Shown here one piece after another: positions 9,754 to 20,557 of a stretch of DNA of 64,000 nt (the stretch's first letter is position 1; each line of letters begins with the position of its first letter). Source of the DNA: Phaeodactylum tricornutum CCAP 1055/1 (taxonomy: Eukaryota > Bacillariophyta > Bacillariophyceae > Surirellales > Neidiaceae); contig NC_011685.1 in assembly GCF_000150955.2 (NCBI RefSeq), positions 124,001-188,000 of the forward strand. The letters run 5' to 3'. The translations under genes were made by a program, and so were the position numbers. The notes under the pieces were generated by a model. The model searched no databases. It had not been told where the DNA came from and worked only from the letters and a program-made list of their open reading frames with translations.

Positions 9754-11490
9754 ATGGAGGTCCCTAGTAGCGACAACGGACTTGCTACTTTCTCACAATT
9801 CCCCGTCACGAAGAAGAACGGCAGGCATTCTAGAAACCCAGCTACAGGTACCCCGTTAAGAGTTGATCCGGATGACGTATCCAATGACGCGACCTCTGCT
9901 CACTTCACAGCTCACTGTCATATACAATCAAAGACATTGAAAAGAGCCCTCGTCTTCAGTCGTAGGCGTACTTTAGATATCTTTTTCATTGGTTGCCTCG
10001 CTAACGCCTTCTTTTGCATCATAATTGTATTCGGCATACTGAGGCAGTCTGGTTTAACTGCTACGACGACGACCCTCGAAGACGAAAGAATAGGGGCCTT
10101 ACGCATGCCGTTTTTAATCAAGAACCAGACTTTGCAGAAAGAGTTGTACAATGCTTCGATGGCTGTAGATTCTGGGCCCCTTGCTGTTGATACCGTCGTA
10201 GAATCGTTTGTAATCAGTAGCGGCCGTACATCTGACCGAGCCTTCAACCAGATTATGCAGGTCACCGAAAGGTTCTCGGCCTGCATCCTGTTTATGGACG
10301 ACAATCCCCGTCTTGTGGAGTGGCTAGCCTACCATTTCTTTGCCTTAAACTTGCGCGAAGTTGTCGTGGCCGTCGATCCCCGAAGCAAGTCGAGTCCGTG
10401 GCAGTCTCTAGAACGCTGGACGCCGTACATGAATATCACTGTCTGGAACGACACCGACTTCGGCTTTGTGGTTGACCAATATATTACGGTCAACGGAACT
10501 CGCAAGCAAAAAATTGATGTACATCGTGGGAGACAAAAATTCTTTTACGGAAAATGTATAAAGTATCTACAAGGACGAAATCGGACATGGACCGCATTCC
10601 ACGACATCGATGAGTATATCACTGTTGACGAGCGGGTCGTTTTCGATGCCAAAGAGCGTAGTTCCAAGCCTGGAAGCGTCTTGCAGATGCTTCAAGAGGT
10701 GAAGAGCATGAAACCTGTTCCTGACGGTTGGACCGAGAGCTGTGTCCCCGTCCCACGGTGTCGTTTCTCAGCTGTGGAAAGCCAACCAGAAGAGGTAAGC
10801 CTGGAGGTCCCTCCTCTTATTGATGCAAAACAGCTCGAAACTCTACGCTGGAGGTATCGCTCTTTAAAAGGTCGAGATGGTCAGCCAAAATCTATTGTTG
10901 ATATTTCCGAAGTCACGCTGCACAGAAATACTAAGTTCGGCCCTCATGCAGTTATCCTTGGAATTTGTCCCCCGCATCTTTTTGATCGCAGTTTTTTAGT
11001 GATAAATCACTACTTGGGCGACTGGGATATGTAGTAAGTGTCTGTGTTGGTACAATAATGATTCAAAGTTTGTTTGTGGAGCGTGTACTCTTTCTACTCC
11101 CGCAACCTTGTAAAATCTTGCGTTCTAACAGTACGTCTTGTTTACCATGAAAGTTCGTTTCGCGATGATTGTCGCATAGGCAGCATGAAAAACAGAGAGG
11201 CTTGGGAATTCCGATCCAGCGAGAGTGAAGGCGGTACAACCGACCAGATCCGACCTTGGATTGGTGGGTTTGTAGCAGCCATGGGCGAAGAACGCGCGTT
11301 GCAGTTGTTGAAAGATGTTGGACTGCCAAAGAATTACACGAACCCTTACAACAAAACGGAATGGAGGATTGAACAAAGCACGTTGGATGCCTTGTTGAAA
11401 AAGCGCCCGAGAAGGGCTACGAACTACGTCAAGTTTCTTGAGCAGCGGATTAGGCAATCCAATATAAATCATTCGACTGATTATAATTAG
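9754..11490 (+). CDS. Type II membrane glycosyltransferase, GT92 (DUF23)-like
   Basis: Two exons, 9754..11033 and 11154..11490, with a 120-bp GT-AG intron; splicing gives DWDMYSFRDD and 538 residues. A basic cytosolic stretch is followed by one signal anchor at about residues 74-97, so a Golgi/ER lumenal catalytic domain is expected. That domain opens with ACILFMDDNPRLVEWLAYHF, typical of GT92 entry strands. It carries FHDIDEYI near residue 283, a DxD-type metal/nucleotide-sugar motif. Family members transfer galactose or other sugars onto glycans; donor and acceptor here are unknown. The frame opens at a TTG before the first ATG. A decayed paralogue with the same intron position lies 15 kb downstream (25347-26857). 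Confidence 0.75.
11034..11153 (+). other. Intron of the GT92-like gene
   Basis: A 120-bp intron with donor GTAAGT and acceptor ending AAAG. It splits a Tyr codon. The degenerate paralogue at 26.4 kb has an intron at the same codon and phase, which supports the call. Confidence 0.75.
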
Positions 11491-12276
11491 TGCCTCAGTC
11501 AATTCATGCTTGCAGACGCCCCAGCCAAAAGCATGCGAACTTTTGGTAGTTGGCATGAAGCGTAGGTATATGTTGTGCTTGCCCCGTAATTGTCCAATGA
11601 ATGGAATTAAAGGCGAACTGAGTTTTCGTGAACGGGACAGACAGTTGGCAAATTTTCTCCATCTTAGCAGGTATGTTCGAAATCAAAGCTTTACTCACTT
11701 TACATGACTGTAAAGCAGACAAAAAGTACATGCATTTTCAACCTTCTCGTCCCAACACGTGAAGATATTATTATTTCTTCACCGTAAAAAAATCATTCTG
11801 CTTGCATTTACATTAATGAAAATATGGAAAGCCAGTTAGCTGCCAATCAGCCTTACCTATTCTACTAACGTAAGGCGCGGAGCCGAGGTTTCAAGGTTGG
11901 GGAATAACACAGACAGCTACCTTAACCAATCCGTAGTTGTCACAAATTTCTCCGCATCATTGTGCGCGCTCCTTTGGGTAGATACTTCGTCAAACAATGG
12001 GGACAGAAGCAACCAACAAACAAAGGACAAAGGCTACACCACACGTGTGAAACAAAGTGGACGCTTTGCGATGCATGCGACGCGACATGAACGAGTGCAA
12101 GGGTCGGAAGAGGAGGAAGCGCATCCTCATCGCAACTGGACGGAAACCATTTATTCGTGTTGACTGGAATCGGTCACATAAACTTGATTATGGAGGATGG
12201 CAGTTGCCTCTCGGTAAGTGTTCCCTATTTCAATGTGTGAAGGGTTGAGCCTACAGCTAGCTAGCTTGGCTTTCTA
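11491..12276. other. Convergent intergenic region between GT92-like and esterase genes
   Basis: The 786 bp contain short open frames only (for example 12057-12248, basic, no domain). It should hold both 3' UTRs. An ACCGTAAA motif, which recurs in several intergenic regions of the window, lies near 11780. Confidence 0.35.
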
Positions 12277-13482
12277 TTACTTTCCGTACAAATGCAAGAG
12301 AGGCTTGTGAATGCGCTGGGACCAGGCCCTCTCGTTGTGCCGTCCACCGGGTACCTCATGGTAACTGTGCGGAATCTGTGCCACGTCGAGCACCGTCTTG
12401 AGTGCCCGTACGTTGGGCTGTAGTTGCGTATCCAACCACCAATAGCCCGGATTCCAGGCGTGGTGGGGGGTCAAGTGATCCCAAAAATCTAACCATGGAA
12501 CCTTTTCCTGGTCCATGTCTCCGCCAATGTCCATGTACAGCTTTTTGGATTGCAAGAGTTTACTTGAAGTAGCCACGGTAGCAAGTGTGTTGGGACCAAA
12601 CGCTGGAGACAGGCAGGCGGCTGCGCCAAACGTATCGGGGTACTGTAACATGAGCTGTAGAGATGCTTGTCCTCCCAAACTAGTTCCGATCGCTGCCGTA
12701 TCTTGTGCTGTCGTATAGGTACGAAACATGGCATCCACTACGGGTTTGACAGTGTTGGTGACGAATGCTCCGTGCGCTTGTGCCCAGGGAGTATTGCCGT
12801 CTCCGTATTCCAAATGTCGTCGACGGACAACGCCCGGGATCAAATCGCCGTCGGCGGAGGGCAAGAGCACGACAATGGGCATGGTCGACAACTTTCCATG
12901 CTCCTGCAGTCTGGTCAGGGCACCCGCCAACCTCCAGGACCGTCCCGTCCAACTATCTTGATCCAACACAGCGTTTTGTCCGTCGTGGCAGTATAGGACG
13001 GGGTATCGTTGTGTCGCACTCTGGCGTTCACTGTCGCCGTCGTATCCAGGAGGTAACCAAACGGAAATGTCTCGCGGCGGCAATAAGAATTCGTTACCGG
13101 AAGTCCCGACATCGATTCCGTACGTCTCGGAAGGTGGGATAGTGACGACAGTGCCTCCACAAAGACCATCCGGAAAGGGAGGTCCTACTTGTCGGACGGG
13201 TTCGCTCCAGCCGCGACTTGTTGTGGGTTGTTGGAGACGTCTCGGGGTTGTTACGAGTGTTGGCGGAAAAGAGGATCCTAGAATGCCGTTTGGGCTGCGA
13301 GCTCCCGGTGTCACCGGTGTTTCGTGCCGTGAAGATGATACGGAGGAGAATGCAGCTGCTGTCGTAAACAAGAATAGAAGAGCTAGCACAGTCGGCGAGC
13401 AAAAGCCGGACCATACCAAACGGCGAGGACGCAATCGGAGCCCTGTCGGCTGTACTGTCGTTCTCGGCGTTTGCGACTTCAT
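12277..13482 (-). CDS. Putative esterase (esterase D / enterochelin-esterase fold), plastid- or ER-targeted
   Basis: Single exon, 401 residues from the first ATG. A basic leader is followed by one hydrophobic segment ending TTAAAFSS, resembling the signal-peptide cleavage site with Phe at +1 that marks diatom plastid precursors, although the leader before it is longer than usual. The mature part is an alpha/beta hydrolase of the putative-esterase family (PF00756-like): VWLPPGYD, the strand RYPVLYCHDGQN, nucleophile elbow AIGTSLGGQAS with its Ser, and a C-terminal GGRHNERAW carrying the likely catalytic His. Relatives cleave esters of S-formylglutathione, ferric siderophores or phenolics; the substrate here cannot be told. 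Confidence 0.75.
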   Translation of the reverse strand: MKSQTPRTTVQPTGLRLRPRRLVWSGFCSPTVLALLFLFTTAAAFSSVSSSRHETPVTPGARSPNGILGSSFPPTLVTTPRRLQQPTTSRGWSEPVRQVGPPFPDGLCGGTVVTIPPSETYGIDVGTSGNEFLLPPRDISVWLPPGYDGDSERQSATQRYPVLYCHDGQNAVLDQDSWTGRSWRLAGALTRLQEHGKLSTMPIVVLLPSADGDLIPGVVRRRHLEYGDGNTPWAQAHGAFVTNTVKPVVDAMFRTYTTAQDTAAIGTSLGGQASLQLMLQYPDTFGAAACLSPAFGPNTLATVATSSKLLQSKKLYMDIGGDMDQEKVPWLDFWDHLTPHHAWNPGYWWLDTQLQPNVRALKTVLDVAQIPHSYHEVPGGRHNERAWSQRIHKPLLHLYGK

Positions 13483-14271
13483 CCAGCGGCTCGACAAACG
13501 TATTCACAACAACTATCGGTGTCAATAAATTATAGACCTGTATAGGATGTCGGCTTTTCTCAACCTGTTATTGTAAAGAGTGCGACAGAGTTCGGCCGTG
13601 ACTTTGGTTTCTACCTGCTAGTGCAGGGCAGAAATCAAATTGGAATCAGTAACTGTCAGCTCGAACAAGATAAAACACCAACAAAAAAGATTCCGATCGA
13701 GCGTCGGATAATGACCACGTCGGATTTCGTGAAGGTACATTTCTGTTAGTTGACACCAACAGAACCCGTACTTACTGATGTCACTCCTAGCAACGCAAAC
13801 GCTGTAGGCTAGGTCCTGTTGTGATCTATGTTTGTTTGTCTCTTGCATGGACAATCTTGCAATTAGTACTTTAAGAAGTTGAAGTCATTCTAGAATTTGA
13901 CGAATTTACCTTATAGAAATAGTCTTAAAAAAGAGCCGACGCCAGGATCCTATTGCCTTGATTCGACAGGCCGTACACGCACATACCATATGTTGACTAT
14001 GACCTTGGTCACGGCAGCCCAACCAAAACCGAAGTGCTTCGTGGACCTCACGAATATTATGATACAACAAGGATTGCAGATGGGAGACGTTCGAGTATCA
14101 CACCCCGCTAGCCTAATGTTGGCCCATCAGACAACCATCAAATCATGAATCGAACGATTAAGCTTAGCTTTGTTACCAAAGCAAATTTGGAACCACCGCC
14201 GCTTATTTTGTATTCTTCAGCTCGCGTTTATGTTACTTTTAGGTGTCGTATGGTCTTACGATCTAGCATCT
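13483..14271. other. Intergenic region upstream of the esterase gene
   Basis: 789 bp between the esterase start and the 3' end of the PDZ gene on the same strand. Only short unsupported open frames occur. No RNA gene or repeat was seen. Confidence 0.35.
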
Positions 14272-14919
14272 TTACTGCCGCTGCTTCCAGGGATTGTCGA
14301 ACGGCGGCTCAAAAAATTCGTCCATAAACGTTTGTACGACCCCGGAGTCGGCTTCACCAGGCCGCTCCACGCAGATGACAACGTTGTCACAGCCGTATCT
14401 CGAGTCGTTGGATCCAATCGCGCCGACCATGGTGTCGAAATCAAACCTGCGTGCCGGAATGAGTCGGCGTTCGTATTTGGCACCGACAATTTTGATCGCG
14501 GTAATACCCACCAACACGTCACCCGGTTGGATAGAACCTTCCTTCGCAGCGTTACCGCCCTCTACCAGTTCCTGTACGTAAATACCTTTGCCGGCGTCAA
14601 TCTCTTCAAAAACGATCCCTAGTGGCTTTTGTAATTTTACTTCGTAAACGCCCTTGGGCATGTTGAAGACCTCTGGATACGCTTTTCGGTCTTCCTCAGG
14701 AAACGGTTCCATCCATTTGTCAAAGCCGTCGTAGAAGCGAAATTGTCCCTTACCGAAATTGAATCCACTGTTCCACATAAACGAGGTGTCCACCTGGGCT
14801 TGCAGCTTAGTCGAACACCACCGACGAGAGACAGGGCGCTCTACAAACTGCATGAACGCCAAAGTTTCTGCTGCTAGAAGAGACGAAGCAACGTAAAGGA
14901 ATGGAAAAGACGTCCACAT
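14272..14919 (-). CDS. Plastid-targeted PDZ-domain protein
   Basis: Single exon, 215 residues. The N-terminus is a signal peptide ending ETLAFMQF, with Phe directly after the predicted cleavage site, followed by a basic Ser/Arg stretch: the two-part targeting peptide of diatom stromal or thylakoid proteins. Residues about 90-150 form a PDZ domain, with the carboxylate-binding loop region QKPLGIVFEE and the GGNAAKEGSIQPGDVLVGI strand typical of plant and bacterial PDZ modules. The rest (FRFYDGFDKWMEPFPEEDR) is unknown to me. PDZ domains in plastids bind exposed C-termini, often beside proteases or assembly factors, but no protease domain is present here. The start is the first ATG. Confidence 0.75.
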   Translation of the reverse strand: MWTSFPFLYVASSLLAAETLAFMQFVERPVSRRWCSTKLQAQVDTSFMWNSGFNFGKGQFRFYDGFDKWMEPFPEEDRKAYPEVFNMPKGVYEVKLQKPLGIVFEEIDAGKGIYVQELVEGGNAAKEGSIQPGDVLVGITAIKIVGAKYERRLIPARRFDFDTMVGAIGSNDSRYGCDNVVICVERPGEADSGVVQTFMDEFFEPPFDNPWKQRQ

Positions 14920-15554
14920 CGTATTATCCGTTACTCAATGATCTAAGAGGTATTTGCTCTTGTCAAATATTTCGGAGCATGATGTTCCCTCAGTCAAATT
15001 GGACCTGGATACCGATCAAGGGAACATGGCGTTCGCGTCGTCCGACGAGAGTATAACGGAATCTGCGATCGATTTGGTTCGTGGTGACCCAGAAAAGTGA
15101 CGTTGTTAGGGAGTCAGAGAACTGATCCATTGTCTTCGCACAGACATTCGGAGAATCTCTTCAAAGACTGACGAGGTCAGACCATAGATGGGTCCGGGAC
15201 CACGTCAAGACCATGGCGAGACCATTTCTATCGAACAACAGGAAATGTCATTGGTCATTCAATTAATGTGCGACGGTCTCAACCAATGAAATACCTTAAA
15301 TGGGGAAACCGGATGTACATGAGATGGCTTCTGGCCAATCATTTTCTGAAGTTCTGATTCATCAGTGAAGACCCGAAGTTAAGTAACGGTGTATGCAATG
15401 GAGCGACCATGAAGCGTCGAAAGAGGTCGTCAAGACATTGAAGTTGGTCAAACTGAACAAGTTCGAAAGCGAACCAAACCAAGGCATCACTTTTTCTCTT
15501 GATCGCGCATCCCTTCTCATAAAAACAATCCACACGCAAAGTACTTTTAAAATC
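14920..15554. other. Divergent region between PDZ and LURP-one-like genes
   Basis: About 635 bp. The last ~160 bp (from 15393) are an in-frame extension of the LURP-one-like gene that may be coding or 5' UTR. About 15405-15540 is similar to 17940-18060, so the duplication that made the second copy began upstream of the coding core. Confidence 0.45.
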
Positions 15555-16511
15555 ATGCCATCCACCACATCTAATAACGCATCAGAATTTGGCGTCTATG
15601 CCAACCTTTCTTCCTACAAGTACGAAGGAGATATGAAGACAAAGAGTGCGAACCGAGGCGGAGACGTCAACGACATGACGGTTTACAAGCACTACTCCAA
15701 AATGTCGATCCGCAACTCTGGCAGCGATGCTGATAGCACCGACGACGACGATGACGATGAATGCAGTGTTCCGTGCAACGGGCGCGTCTACGCCAAGAAC
15801 ATTGAACCTGTTTACGGGTTTCCAACGGAGGAGAAACTAGGAGAAATGGTCGTCTCATTGCCCGAACCTATTGATGGACAATTACTGTCAGACCGCAAGG
15901 CTTTCGCTCCTTGCCAGGAGCCTGAAAAGCTCACCAAGGTTCTCATGGAATCCAAGCACGGCTTTCTCGGTCGACGGAGCTCCATTCGCGTCGCGGATTC
16001 CAACGGACAGCCATTTTCCGGTGGAGTCCATCTAAAGGCATTCCAGCACAATGTCTTTCGCAATAGCTTCTTATTGCGTACCGCCCGTAAGACTCCAGTC
16101 GCTCTTTGTATCCAACAACGCCCAGCTGGACCACAAATCTATCACATCTACGGAACTCGCCCGGTACACAGCAATGACGTGTCGAGACCTGTCAAGGAAA
16201 GAGGTGTAAACTACTATCTCTGGTTCCGATTTGAAGAAGGAGGCCACCGCTTAGACGACCGTAGCATTTCCGCTTGGACCGGCAAAGGGTTTGTCCCAAT
16301 CTGGAAGTTGGTTGCTGCGTGTTATCATGTTGACATGGATGATTCACAGCCGATCAAGTTGAATGAGATCATGATTCAGGGTATAGAAGAAGATCGTGCT
16401 CTTGCAACCCTTGTCAAGAATGAGTGCTGGGAAGTAACAATGGCTCCTGGTGTCGATCCAGCCCTCGTATTCTGTGTTGGAGCCATCCTCGAAGACAGCA
16501 TTGTCTTGTAG
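15555..16511 (+). CDS. LURP-one/tubby C-terminal-like domain protein
   Basis: Single exon. From the ATG at 15555 it gives 318 residues; an upstream ATG at 15393 adds 54. A low-complexity acidic run (Asp repeats near 15738-15765) separates an N-terminal region from a C-terminal beta-rich domain. The best family clue is the last ~25 residues: APGVDPALVFCVGAILED matches the closing hydrophobic helix of LURP-one-related/tubby-like/scramblase-fold proteins (typically APGVD followed by a hydrophobic helix). The strand pattern before it, such as SISAWTGKGFVPIWKLV, fits too. Plant LOR proteins act in defence and membrane binding; the role here is unknown. A collapsed second copy lies at 17930-18530. 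Confidence 0.55.
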   Translation: MPSTTSNNASEFGVYANLSSYKYEGDMKTKSANRGGDVNDMTVYKHYSKMSIRNSGSDADSTDDDDDDECSVPCNGRVYAKNIEPVYGFPTEEKLGEMVVSLPEPIDGQLLSDRKAFAPCQEPEKLTKVLMESKHGFLGRRSSIRVADSNGQPFSGGVHLKAFQHNVFRNSFLLRTARKTPVALCIQQRPAGPQIYHIYGTRPVHSNDVSRPVKERGVNYYLWFRFEEGGHRLDDRSISAWTGKGFVPIWKLVAACYHVDMDDSQPIKLNEIMIQGIEEDRALATLVKNECWEVTMAPGVDPALVFCVGAILEDSIVL

Positions 16512-17374
16512 AGGCATTAACACTAAGTCTTTTCACAAATTCCAACCGTAAACTACGCGAGAATCTACAATTCTTTTCAAACTTGCTTTACAAACAATTC
16601 TATGAACTAATTGTTGTTTCTATTGGGATCATCTTGAAATACATGGACAGGCTAGTGACGATGACATTTTTCCGCAGCGAGATGTAGGTACGGCTATGAC
16701 TTTGTTCTAGCATCTCAACAGGGTACCATTCGGCATTTCATTCATGTCTTCAAACTTGTCAGTGTTGTTGGACATAAATCGTTGGGTGTCCATGCGGGGT
16801 TCCCCTATGACTCACTGTCAAACGGGCGTTCTGGATGCAAAGTCTGGATGTAGCGATGGGAAAATGCGACTGCAAAAAGGGGGCCTTAAGAAAACCTCGC
16901 AGTCAATAACAGTGTGCTGCCTCCCATGAATGGGTTCCAAAACTAGGAAAGAAAATATATCGATGCTTTTCTAACAACATAAGACATCAACTCAAATCAT
17001 TCGATACCATGGTTCTTGCTCACTGTCAATGCAAACATGCGGGAGCTAATCAATTATATCAGAGGAGACTTACACCTACAGTTAGCTGTAAAAGTGCTCG
17101 AATTAATTTTTGCTAGGATTCTACGTGCGACCCACGCTTATTAATTTCCCCCTCTTTTATCTTAGATACTGCATCTTCAGAGGGTCTACGAGTCGTGACC
17201 ATAACACGCGCAAGCAGAAAGCCTACCACTTTGAAATGTGCTCACAGTAAGCGCTGATAGGCGACGCTGCGTCGTTTTCTACGCGACAAAGTGTCAACGA
17301 CGAAAGATCAAGGGTGGGGTATTGATACGAGAGGACAAACATACCTTCACAGTCAGTCATTTGAGTACTCAAGT
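16512..17374. other. Intergenic region, including copied 3' flank of the LURP-one-like gene
   Basis: 16512-16680 is the 3' flank of the LURP-one-like gene and has a diverged copy at about 18370-18530. The remainder holds several CTCACTGTCA/TCACAGTCA-type motifs (about 16812, 17015, 17238, 17346) just before the next gene. No RNA gene was found. Confidence 0.45.
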
Positions 17375-17839
17375 ATGCGTGAGCTACGGACTGGATTGGC
17401 GGTGGCGGCCATGATTGAGTATGTTGTTGTTGCGTCGGCAGAACCCGCGGCACTTGCTGCGTATGGACACCACGATTCAAAGTGCGTTGAAAATTTTGAT
17501 GTGGACCAGGCTTTACGCAAGACTGGGTACAGGGATCAGATAACACTCTGGCGAACGAACGACTGGACGGACAAGTTCATAACTGCTTATGGGACGAGAG
17601 ACATGGTTTTCTGTGATGGGTGGGACGCTACTTATTCCCCAGGATTCCATGATCGCGAATCCAACGTAGGTTACGCATGGCTTCACAGCGTGCAGGACAA
17701 GACAGAGTCAGGATGCCGTGTCTATGACTACCCGAACAACGAGTATATCTACTGCGACGGAGAGGCAGGAGGGATGCTGGCCTGTGACGGGCCCTTGCTA
17801 AATGCGACGTTCTTCAGCGACATGGGCGCGAGGGGTTAG
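17375..17839 (+). CDS. Small putative secreted protein of unknown function
   Basis: From the first ATG (17375) the frame gives 154 residues. The first ~27 are hydrophobic and end in an Ala-rich stretch (EPAALAA), a plausible signal peptide. The rest is polar with several Cys (for example KCVENF, MVFCDGWD, YIYCDGEAGG, MLACDG) and aromatic residues, as in extracellular proteins. No family recognised. The stop is TAG at 17837-17839, but the same frame stays open to 17971 with a protein-like composition (DCDSWWWLTEYL, then DDIARACVTR), and that extension runs into the duplicated LURP-one sequence. The gene may therefore be shortened, or broken by the neighbouring duplication. Confidence 0.4.
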   Translation: MRELRTGLAVAAMIEYVVVASAEPAALAAYGHHDSKCVENFDVDQALRKTGYRDQITLWRTNDWTDKFITAYGTRDMVFCDGWDATYSPGFHDRESNVGYAWLHSVQDKTESGCRVYDYPNNEYIYCDGEAGGMLACDGPLLNATFFSDMGARG

Positions 17840-17929
17840 GATTGTGACAGTTGGTGGTGGCTGACTGAATACCTGTCCGAAACCGCTACGCTCGACGACA
17901 TTGCTCGGGCGTGTGTGACGAGAGCAATG

Positions 17930-18530
17930 GAGCAACCAACTATGAAAGTTCGAAAGAGGTCGTCGATTCATTGAAGTAGGCCAAGCCGGGCAAAAGTTCG
18001 AAAACAAACCAAACAGAAAGACATCACGCTTGTCGTACTTGCATCACATCCTCTCTCACTAGAATATTCGATTCTAGCGTACAATGTATATGCTTCTATT
18101 TGCCACCCAACGCAACTTACAACACATATGGGCTCGACGTATACACCAACATTTTTTTTCTTTCAAATATGATGGAGATACCAAGACACAGAGCGTGAAC
18201 CGTGGTAGAGACGCCAATGACGTGACAGTCTGTCAGGGTGTCGAAGAAGATCGTGCTCTTGCGACTACTATCAAACAATGGGCGCTGATAAGTAACGATG
18301 GCTCCTGGCATCAATCCTAATCTCATCTTTTTTTGTTGGAGCCATCCTCGAACAAAGCATTGTCTTACAGAAGCAAACATGATTTCAATCCCTTGACGTT
18401 TCCTAAACGTAAACTACGCGAGAATCTACAATCGCTTGCAAAATTGCTTTACAGACAATTACACGAACTAACTCTTCTTTCCATTGGATCATCTTGAAAT
18501 AAACGGACAGGCTAGTGACAAGACAATGTT
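17930..18530 (+). pseudogene. Truncated second copy of the LURP-one-like gene
   Basis: The segment aligns in order with 15405-16680: a 5' block (CGAAAGAGGTCGTC and what follows), an N-terminal coding block, the end of the coding region (GAAGAAGATCGTGCTCTTGC) and the 3' flank down to about GGACAGGCTAGTGAC. Around 18233 the copy jumps from the equivalent of about 15686 straight to about 16377, so roughly 690 bp of coding sequence is missing. Reading frame is lost in several places. It is a host-gene duplicate decayed by one large internal deletion plus point changes; both flanks were copied, so the origin was DNA duplication and not retroposition. Confidence 0.8.
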
Positions 18531-18565
18531 CCACGACACCGCAATTGGTGATAAACCCATATCCT

Positions 18566-20093
18566 TTACTGATTTTTTGCCTGACGCTTTCGTTCCTCCC
18601 ATTCGGCCTTCCATTTTTTGTGCATGTGACCGTTCATCCAGCTGTGTAAATCCTTGTCCCGGTCCCATTGATGTACGACGGGTGATAATGTAGCTCCGTC
18701 CCATTGGTATACTTCGTGCGTTTTCGGGTTGTAGTTCCCCCAAGCCTTCAACTCTTTCGTGCGTAGTGCCCCGAGATTATTGATAATACCACGGCCTTGT
18801 TCCCAGACAATGATTTTTCGGATGCTGTCGGCTTGCGACAGTTTGTTGCTATAATATAGATACTGTGTCACCCAGCACAAAAGTAGGAAGAAATGAATAC
18901 CGGCATATGTGAGGAACTCAATGACGGACTAATGTAACTCTTTCCTCTGGACACTGTTCCGAAACGTACGTTATGAAAGCCTTGATCACTGCCCGTCATT
19001 CGGACGCTGGCTTCGTCATGTTCATTGACCATGGCTCTCAAGTATGTTTCGATGGCTATTTGTTCACCCATGGTGGATCCGGAACAAATCGTCGGCTTGT
19101 CCTCGAGTGCCTTGAGCGTTGCCTCTCCATAACCGTTACGGATCCATTTCAAATTCTTGGTCGAAGATCCGAGACGTGTAGCTTCGGTATTCTCGCCGAA
19201 TAAGTATAATAAACCATCCTCTCGGTCCGGGTGGGTTTCCCGTGGCAAGGAAATGAAGGGATTGGATTGAAAGTAGGAATCGCGCGCGTCCAACAACATG
19301 AGCCAGGAGTGCGTATTGTACCGCAAACTCCAAATCCAGTACCATTCGTAACGGATGGTAGCTACCACCCGGCCCTCCCGTGGATCATGAGCAGTCCTTG
19401 TAACGTGCCTGAGTTCATCTTTCCAACCGTACACGTGCGGCAAGCGGCACATTTGGAATCCTTTGTTTACCGACCCAAAAAAAACGAGAAGATTGCAAAA
19501 TAATGAGGACAGCTGCGTGAATATGTACAGAAGCTTCTAGACACATGTCAGGAATGGTACGCACCGTCCGTATCTCCTAATCGCGTAACTCTCCGTTGAT
19601 TGTTGGGTTCCCCATCGCAATCCAGGGGCATTTGGTAGACGACGACGGCGGGCTTCTCGGGATCGCCTTGGGTGTACGTGTTCAAATAGTCCACAACGTC
19701 TTCCCGCACGATCCGTTGTTCCGCAATAGCCAGGACAACATCACCACGAAAACCCGAAGCCGTGAGTGTTTCGAGAAACATCATGTAGTAGCTCAACTTG
19801 TACCCCTCGGCGTAGGCAAAAATGGCGTCCTCTTCCGGTCGGTGGGTACCAAAGGTCGGTTCAACGATGACGGTAGCGGTGTCGTCGATGACACGCGTCG
19901 GTTTGGGAAAGGCACTGGCGGAATTGACCGCTGCAATGGTGGACGGCTCGAATAAGTGAGCATCGTGTGTCTCCTTGACAAAGGGCTTCCAGTCGCCGTT
20001 CTCCTGATCCGCGAATGTACCGTACAACGTTAGATAAAGAACGGAGACCAGTATCACGACGATTGGATTGTGGAGATGCCTTGCACGTTTCAT
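18566..20093 (-). CDS. Type II membrane glycosyltransferase-like protein (three exons)
   Basis: Exons 20093..19565, 19460..18970 and 18862..18566 join with GT-AG introns of 104 and 107 bp, giving 438 residues. Splicing yields GDTDGFQMCRLPHVYGW and GSDQGFHNYLYYSNKL, both continuous with the fold. A signal anchor follows the start (residues about 10-28), so the catalytic part would face the Golgi/ER lumen. The core has the pattern of nucleotide-diphospho-sugar transferases: RGDVVLAIAEQRIV, a DxRD-type metal motif in LLDARDSYFQSNPF, then CSGSTMGEQIAIETYL and GSDQGFHN, common in GT families acting on plant and algal glycans. The frame opens at a TTG, and the first ATG is at 20093. Donor and acceptor unknown. 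Confidence 0.72.
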
Positions 20094-20356
20094 GGTGGAT
20101 GGGTGGGATGCGTGTGCGCACTGGCGAATTCGGCGGATGTCCAAGGGGGTAGAGGGTCTTCTTCTTTTACGGTGTCAGACTGTCTATAACGTGGAGCCTT
20201 TCTCCATGATCAACAACTTCTCCAAGTGGCAGTGCTGATGTGACAGTGAAGTAATTACCGGAAATGGCTTTAAAGGCTGGGTTTTGGTTTGTTGGCAACA
20301 GTCATTCTGGTGTGTCCCGTGCCGACACGACACAACAGAATTTCTCAGTCCGTAAA

Positions 20357-20557
20357 AGGGGGATGGCTAGATCACCTAGTCTCGCGGGTATGAAAACCAT
20401 CCACACGACTGATACACGTCATCTTCAGAAACATTTGCTTTTGGCCGTTTGCGATTCAAACCGATGCTCTGTCGAGCCTGCAAGCCGATCGAAAGAGGTT
20501 ACCCTTGACCATTTGCATACCGAATTCTCATTTCGTTCGACTCTTCACAATGAAACT
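20357..20557 (+). repeat. Left arm of a perfect 201-bp inverted repeat
   Basis: The reverse complement of 22409-22609 matches this segment base for base over 201 positions; similarity then fades within a few bases on the inner side and stops at once on the outer side. The arm starts AGGGGGATGG and ends CAATGAAACT. One frame is open through the whole arm. No target-site duplication is obvious outside the arms, so a transposon origin is not established. The spacer between arms is 1,851 bp. Confidence 0.92.
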
